From Dermatemys mawii (Eukaryota; Chordata; Testudines; Dermatemydidae), in the NCBI GenBank assembly GCA_007922305.1, contig ML677373.1:15665881-15729880 (forward strand): DNA of 64,000 nt, given 5' to 3'. The position numbers were made by a program, and so were the translations under genes. Below the pieces are notes generated by a model, which had not been told where the DNA came from, did no database searches, and saw nothing but the letters and a program-made list of their open reading frames with translations. Positions 57,975-64,000 of this stretch are shown here, in pieces (position 1 is the first letter of the stretch; each line of letters begins with the position of its first letter).

Positions 57975-60900
57975 AGTGTGTTGGTTGGCTATATAGTCAT
58001 CAATCCAGGAAAGATAAATAACGGAACTAAGCCACAGCAAAATCATTCTTGTGATTCTTTTTTTTTTAAAAAAAAGCTTGTGCCTGGGATTTTCAAATGA
58101 GCCTAAGGAAGACATGCATCCAAATCTCAGACTCCTTCCATATTTTAATAGCACTGACACACTTCTTTTGGGCATTGTGAAAGAAATAGAACCTTTTTTT
58201 AGAGGAGTTTTCAATGAAGAGTGGCTAATGACATGGTGGACTGGAATGAGAGGCGTTTCCATGTTAGGGGGAATCTGGAAATTAGAAATTGCATCTTAAA
58301 CTTTGAAAAGTGACTAGTGATTTTGAATGTCTCAATTGCTTGGATATCAATCTTGAGAAACCTTAAAAGGGCCTGGATTTCAGATAGGGAGGATGCTCAC
58401 ACTTTTTGAAAATTGTCTTTCTAAGGTGTCCCATTTGGACATCCAAAATCAGTAGCTGCTTATGAAAATTTAGGCCGAAACTTTGTGCATATACTATTGC
58501 TAATCTAGAAGTGCTGACAATGTTTTCATTTAGAGGGAAAATAATTTGAGGTTTCATGCATTAGCGGTTCCTAGTTTGTCTTTGTAGAAGCAATGACCTA
58601 TGGTGTCTCTCTTACTGAGTGTAGTTTCTATAGAAACAAGATGACTTGTAGCATGTTTCTGTTCAGGCAGCGGCTAAAATGGTCATTAACGACATATCGT
58701 GCTAGGAGGAGCAATAGTCTCGTTAAACATCAGGAAAGCTGTCCATGGGCTAATATTAAAGGGCAGTGTGCCAGAGATTCAAAACTCCATGCACTAGCCT
58801 TGCTAGTATTGCAGTTAAAGTACAGCCTGAAGGCAGCATCAATAAGAAATGTATAGAGGACAGAGCTGAGGCTTACACAGTAAAAGTTACTGTTGTAAAG
58901 GTTATAAAAAGAGTCAACAATGGGAAATACAACATACCAATGCTGCAGACTTCAGGAATTATTGCCAGCTAAAGGTCATGTTTTCAAATCAAGGGACAGT
59001 AAGTTTTTTCATTAAAAGCTGAAATATGTCATCTCATTAAGTGATTTTTGCTAAGGAAAATGATCTCTCTATCAGCAGAAAACCAATTTAGAGAATGTAT
59101 TTTGAGCTAAGCCATGACTCCTTTCCATCTTTATATTTTTTTAAATAGTTTGTTCCACAAACTTATAAGGGTAATTTTTGGAATACCTTAGCTCTTAACC
59201 CAATTCGGCTACTACCTCTGTTTTGGTACAGAAAAAATGTTGTAAAGGTTGGGTCTCCCCAAATTCCTCTTACAAAATTAAGCCCCAATCCTAGAAAGAC
59301 TTCTGGGGCATGCTCTGTTGCTTCAGTCTCATTGAGAGCCATATGAAATTGCAGCCTGTAAAAGAATTTTGTTCAGAAGAAACTTTCAGTTATGAAGAAT
59401 AATGGTAAAAAGGCTATTAATTTTAAATAAAATTCTACAAAGGTAACAATGCACTGGATTTCTTAGTTTTAATCACACGGGAAGGTAATCTGCATTATTA
59501 AGATGATACAGAACAAAAGCATGGTCTGAAATAGGCTATACAATTTTTTAAAGAACCCATTTTTAATTATTTGTAACTAATAAACTGACTTGTATCTCAA
59601 AAAACTCATTTTGTACTCAGCGTTGTCATACTGGCAGAGAATGCCCTTTTTGTATTTTTCGTATCTAACAGCATTTGAACCTTTGCTGTTTGAGCAAAAT
59701 TCAGTGCAACCTGTGCTATGGAACTGCAACATAATATTTATCTTTGTATATAGTGGGTTACACTGAGTAGGTGCTTCTAAATGTAATTCTTGCTCTGTAG
59801 ATGGTGCATGTTGTGCATGTTTGTTGTGAGTTTTTTAAATTTGAACTGTAGTATTTAGTTTTTATTGAACATATACATCACATGATATTGATTGTGTTCC
59901 GTGACTGAATGAACAGAAGTCCTAGTATCAGATGCGTGAGAATGTGAGTTTAATTGTTCAAACTCCACTTCCCTTTTTTTGGTGCTATTTGCTTAACATT
60001 GACTGCTTTCATGAACATTGCTGTTCTGTTAAAATGTTTATGAAAGTGACTATGAAATGATCTGAGTGAAAGGAAATTCAATTTTTTATTGAGACATTTG
60101 TTAGATTTTTTTTTTGAACATATTCACCCATTTCAGATGCTCACTTACTTGAAATGTAATCAGATTTTATTTTAAATAGCTATTGGCCATTAACTCTTAC
60201 TATTCCTTTATAACTGATGAAAGAAAAATACTGCATTTTTTCTGAATAGATCCTGTGCAGAGCTTCTCATGAAACGGTGAAAAGGAACTTTCCATGTATT
60301 AGTTAAGCACAAAGAGAAACTTATATACCTCACCACTTTTGAGGAAAGAATTGTCTACTCAGACTTTTGGTTGCAGTGGCGGTTTTATGAATTTTTCAGG
60401 GTTAACTCAAGATTTGTATTTTGTTTTAAAAAGTGAAGTTTGGATAAAAATTCAATAGAAATCAACTTATTTCTCTCCCTAAACATCCTCTAGAGAATTA
60501 TGGCAGAAATCCAGGGATAAGACATGCTCAACTTGGCAGCTTATTTATTCTTTTATTGATTACCATTCAGAGAACAGCAGCACTGGCGAAGCACTCAGTA
60601 TAGTTTTCCATCTCTTTAGTCTTGTCTCTGTCCCTCTGTGGATTACTTTCTATAATCAGTAGAAAATTTCAATTGTTCTGCTATCTTGTGATTCACAGAA
60701 CAGTACTGTGATTTTACTCTTATTTAACGCATCAAGGCTAAAATAAAATATTTTCAATAGTATGTTTTTTATCTGTTATTGAAAAAGTACATTTCAGTTT
60801 ATGTAGAGTATTATGCATATGGTGTTCTAGAGAACTAAAATGCCTAGATAAGGTTGCTGCTCTGGCTTATAATATTTTGAGTTTTACAGTAGCAGTAAAG

Positions 60901-61151
60901 GTATTGGCCAGTGGGACTATGAGTAAGAATCTTTTCAGCACACATAGCTTGCATAAGCAATGTGCTCGTAGGAATGATTTGAAAGACCAGAGGGGTGTTT
61001 GGTGCAGCAGTTGATGAGAGGCTCGTCCCAGGATATGTGGCAGCTTGGGAATAATCACATGGTCAAACGAAGGTGAGGAAGACAAATGGCACACTTGAGA
61101 GAGAAGTTTGCATGGAGTATAGGTGGAAATTCCCTTGGAGCGAAGTTGTGC
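57975..61151. other. Long unannotated stretch
   Basis: About 3.2 kb without a supportable gene or repeat. T10A8 at 58058-58075 is nearly self-complementary. The frames at 57972-58299 overlap on both strands, and those at 58593-58972 on the plus strand; none has a motif. Confidence 0.45.
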
Positions 61152-61290
61152 AGAGCAATGGTTCTCAATCTTTTCCACACTGTGATTTCATGGTGCTGCA
61201 GAGAAAAGAGTTGGGATGCACCTCCCATCTTTTCCCCATAAATTAAGGGGAAAGATAGTAGTGATGTCCTGCAACCTCTTTCGTGCTCCC
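61152..61290. mobile_element. hAT-Charlie-like transposon end
   Basis: 'gcaatggttctcaatcttttcc' matches the CAGTGGTTCTCAACC terminus, and the following 'cactgtgatttcatggtgctgcag..agttgggatgcacctcccatc' has the usual subterminal character. The other end is not found. Confidence 0.55.
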
Positions 61291-61819
61291 AGATTTAGAA
61301 TTTACAAGGCAGGGCTTTAAAGATGAAAATGGGAAACTTCAACAGTGTTCAGATGGTGAGCCCATAGGGAGGCTTAGGAAGAGACATAGGAGAAGAAAAT
61401 GATCTTTGTAGCAGTCTTTTGCGTAAAGCTCTTAGAAAAGAAAAATCAGTGAAGCGGGAGCTTCCTGCATAGTTATGTGCAGTTTGTTTTTTTTGGACAA
61501 ACAGCTTAGTGAGAGGATAAGAAAGTTGGGGTGTTTGTTCTTTCTCTTTCACTCACCCAACCCACGTTGAAAAGCTCCACTTAAGCTTTTTGTGAATTCT
61601 GGTGGAAAGGGCTAGAAAGAATAGCAACCCAATTAAACTACTTAATTTGAGGTCTCGTTCATTATTTTTATAATGAAATAAACTCCTTCCTGTTGAGTAA
61701 CTCCTTAAAGGCTATAGTACAGAAAACATCAATAGGCTGAAAAATTATATGTGAACTGTTTAAGGGCATTTTCTTGAAGAAACTCAGTTTGTGAAACTGC
61801 ATACATACAGAGAAAACAC
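61291..61819. other. Unannotated stretch
   Basis: Nothing supported. Confidence 0.5.
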
Positions 61820-61925
61820 CTTCTAGAACTCCAGAGTTGACGGGGGTACCTTTCGCAATCGATTTATCATGTCTTAATGAGATGCGATAAATCGATTGCC
61901 AAAAGATCAATCAAAGGGTGGGAGA
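61820..61925. mobile_element. Palindromic core of a turtle DNA-element fragment
   Basis: GCAATCGATTTATC (61855-61868) and its exact reverse complement (61886-61899) flank a 17-base spacer. The context 'cgggggtacctttcg' and 'ccaaaagatcaatc' recalls the middle of the elements with GTCTACACT ends, seen at 40850. Ends are missing. Confidence 0.55.
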
Positions 61926-62216
61926 GGGTGTGTGAATCTGGAGAGAGTTGTTCTCCTGAACAGTGGCTCCTTCTGGCCTCTGTTGTTCACGTTGGATAAC
62001 TTCAGAGATATATAACATCCTAATAGTCATTTTCGGCTTTTGTTACATAGCCATTTATTCTAATGCATAGATAACATGCGGTATCAGTTACTTTTCTTTT
62101 TAAATTTCTGAGGCCATGCAGTATATACGTTAATCTATAACTGGCTATGTTGCACCAATCCAATTGGCATAGATTATATTTCCTTTCACATACCCTACTC
62201 TAAATCTGGAGGAATC

Positions 62217-62320
62217 CCACTCAGATCAATGGAGTTATACCAGTGCAACGACACCATTGAATTACACTGAGTTATTCCCTCATTTATAGCAGCATAATTG
62301 AAAGGGGAATCAGACCCAAC
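62217..62320. mobile_element. Small palindromic MITE-like element
   Basis: 'gatcaatggagttataccagtgcaacg', 'ttgaattacactgag' and closing 'ggggaatcagaccc' give the family order (compare 35889-36003). Confidence 0.65.
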
Positions 62321-62400
62321 AGTGAGCTGGTCTGGCATTTTTATTAGATAAAGGGACAGTTGTAGAGTCTGTCTGTAAACTCTGAGCATCTGAGACTTGT

Positions 62401-62425
62401 ATTTTTTTTATTATTATTATTATTT
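62401..62425. repeat. (TTA)n microsatellite after a T8 tract
   Basis: T8 followed by about five TTA/ATT units. Confidence 0.9.
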
Positions 62426-63114
62426 GCTAATGTGTGTTTTTGAAAGATGCTTTTAATGCCTTTTCTGTTGGAAAAGTAAATGTTCTGAGAACAAATCAAA
62501 ACAGTTGTTTACCTCACTTCAAAGTGAATTTCCAGTAGTTTGACTTCTGGGGAGAATCTTGAGCTGCTACTTGTTTTATTTTTACAGTAAATTCTCCCAG
62601 ATCCTTGCTCAGAAAACAGAACACTAATGCTGGCTTGCTCTCCCTCTCTACAGCACTGGCTTCAACAGGAAAACAGTGGCATAGGAGAAGGCCCATGCTG
62701 AGCATCATGCGCTTCTATTAAAAGCAAGCTGTTTTCTATGTAATGCATATAGTAAATATGTGCCTTAGTCACTGCTGCTCTGTAGTTTACTATGATGAAA
62801 AATTCCAGCACGGTGCACTGCTATTGGTAGAGTCCCCGGTGAGTTAATTCAGTGAACCCCCAAGAAATCCGCATAGTCTCTAAACAAGAACAGATTTAGT
62901 ATCATGTTGTTTTCTTTTCATTTTTTTCATATTGCTCAATCTCCTCTCCTAACTCTATCTCCTAAAACACCTCACCCCAAACACAATTCAAAACTTATCC
63001 CTCAAATCTTACAAAAATAAACAGATTTCTATTCTTATTCTCCCTTATTTTACCAACATAACACTGTTCCTTGAACATTATAGCTTAACTTGAGGACAAA
63101 TTAAGAAATGCAGT
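62426..63114. other. Unannotated stretch
   Basis: Nothing supported. C/T-rich runs near 62930-63050 are low complexity. Confidence 0.5.
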
Positions 63115-63260
63115 GAGAATCTGTACAAAAGCCCATTGAGGTCAGTGAGAGTCTGTCCCACTGACTTCAGCAGGCTCTGAAGCTGGCCTTAAATGGGCTA
63201 AATTTGACTCAATCACATGGGTGCAAATCTGGAGTTACTCAATTAAAATTCTGAATCAGA
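63115..63260. mobile_element. Small MITE-like fragment
   Basis: 'agcccattgaggtcagtgagagtctgtcccactgacttcagcagg' and 'gggtgcaaatctggagttactcaatt' are phrases of the short palindromic group seen elsewhere in the window. Confidence 0.5.
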
Positions 63261-63712
63261 AAGTTACAGAGGTAAGTGGAGTAATTCCAGCGTTTTAACC
63301 CAAGTGCTGGAGAGCAGAATTTGGTTCCATGCTTTTTAATACTGTATTAAATTTGCCTAAAATATATGTTCAGAATGAACATTATAAGGGAAAATGAAGA
63401 GAGGAAAGTACAGCTGTATAAGCAGCTTTAAAATGCTTTAGTAACTCTGTTTGTACAACACCTAACCAATAGGTGGGTACACTCTAGGTCACACAGAAAA
63501 TAACCAATAATGGAAAATAGTAAAAATTAAAGGTATAATTTATTAATAACAACATTTTCATCCAGCGATCTCAGTTAAGAAAAGGGGTGGTGAGTTTTAG
63601 ACCATATATGACAGGAAACCTTTTCACTCCAAAGCTCATTTGGAATATGGACTTTCTGCTGAAGAAAGTGGTTTCATTACATAATTATAAGACTGCAGTG
63701 GATTAATGCCTG

Positions 63713-63822
63713 AAAATTCATACGTGACAAAGAGTCCTGTGGCACCTTAAAGACTAACTAAAATTTTAGAGCATAAGCTTTCGTGAGCTAATACCCACTT
63801 CGTCGGAATTCAAAAATTCATA
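63713..63822 (+). mobile_element. Linear copy of the foldback retroposon family, 10-bp TSD
   Basis: AAAATTCATA flanks the insert on both sides (63713-63722, 63813-63822). The 90-base body 'gtgacaaagagtcctgtggcaccttaaagactaac .. gagcataagctttcgtgagctaatacccacttcgtcgga' matches one arm of the elements at 4011 and 48294, here without the inverted partner and without the 'ggtagccgtgttagtctg' head. Confidence 0.8.
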
Positions 63823-64000
63823 GGCTTTTTTGGACTGCCCTGCTAAAGGTGGATTGGATGAACCGGGGTGGCACTGCTTAGAGATTTAAGAGGCTCATGG
63901 TATCGAAGTTATGAGTATATCCCATTGATCAGCATTTTGTGGCGCTGCCCTTCATTGTACATATTTAAAAGATTAAAGGTGAGGGAATTGTCTCAGACAT

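Overview
This is a stretch of vertebrate nuclear DNA, most likely from a turtle; a crocodilian is the main alternative. Three things point there: many CR1-type LINE 3' ends, MIR SINEs, and a set of short repeats and a solo LTR of kinds I associate with turtle genomes. The DNA is AT-rich, has no operon-like gene packing, and no open frame runs beyond about 155 codons outside the run of N. I see no complete gene, no rRNA or functional tRNA gene, and no CRISPR array. The window reads as intergenic or deep intronic DNA, with at most a few small candidate exons.

Layout. 1-9.7 kb: CR1 3' ends (1-552, 2524-2668, minus-strand 9398-9475), a GC-rich block (1395-1752), a foldback retroposon with a 16-bp target duplication (4011-4200), an LTR-like block (8188-8560) and a hAT-like end (9476-9660). 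9.7-25 kb: a possible LTR (11690-12430), a CR1 copy (13183-13738), a second foldback family (14285-14440), MIRs (14.5-16.4 kb), small palindromic elements and a further LTR-like kilobase (23905-24950). 25-33 kb: mostly unannotated, then GC-rich repeats (30490-31255), an LTR on the minus strand (31293-31816) cut by a 400-base assembly gap (31817-32216). 33-38 kb: the two best candidate exons (33340-33475 and 37284-37516, the second encoding a membrane helix). 38-46 kb: AT-rich repeats, MIRs and MITE-like elements. 46.4-48.7 kb: an 1.8-kb hAT element with very long inverted arms, followed directly by a 339-bp foldback retroposon with a perfect 14-bp duplication. 50-64 kb: a CR1 fragment, a possible terminal exon (50462-50560), a perfect 18-bp hairpin (52572-52611), a tRNA-derived SINE (about 54955-55100), a solo LTR with a 4-bp duplication (55610-56270), the longest CR1 copy (57000-57974), and a third TSD-flanked copy of the foldback family at the right end (63713-63822).

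The clearest signal that a plain feature list would miss is that one short retroposon family sits here three times with target site duplications, and two of the three copies are near-perfect inverted dimers. Transcribed, they would form 55-bp and 141-bp RNA hairpins. The candidate exons cannot be assigned to a gene from the sequence alone: splice phases show that the exons at 33340 and 37284 cannot be joined directly. Repeat names are recognised from memory of the families, not from a search, so family calls are softer than boundary calls where TSDs or inverted repeats are visible.
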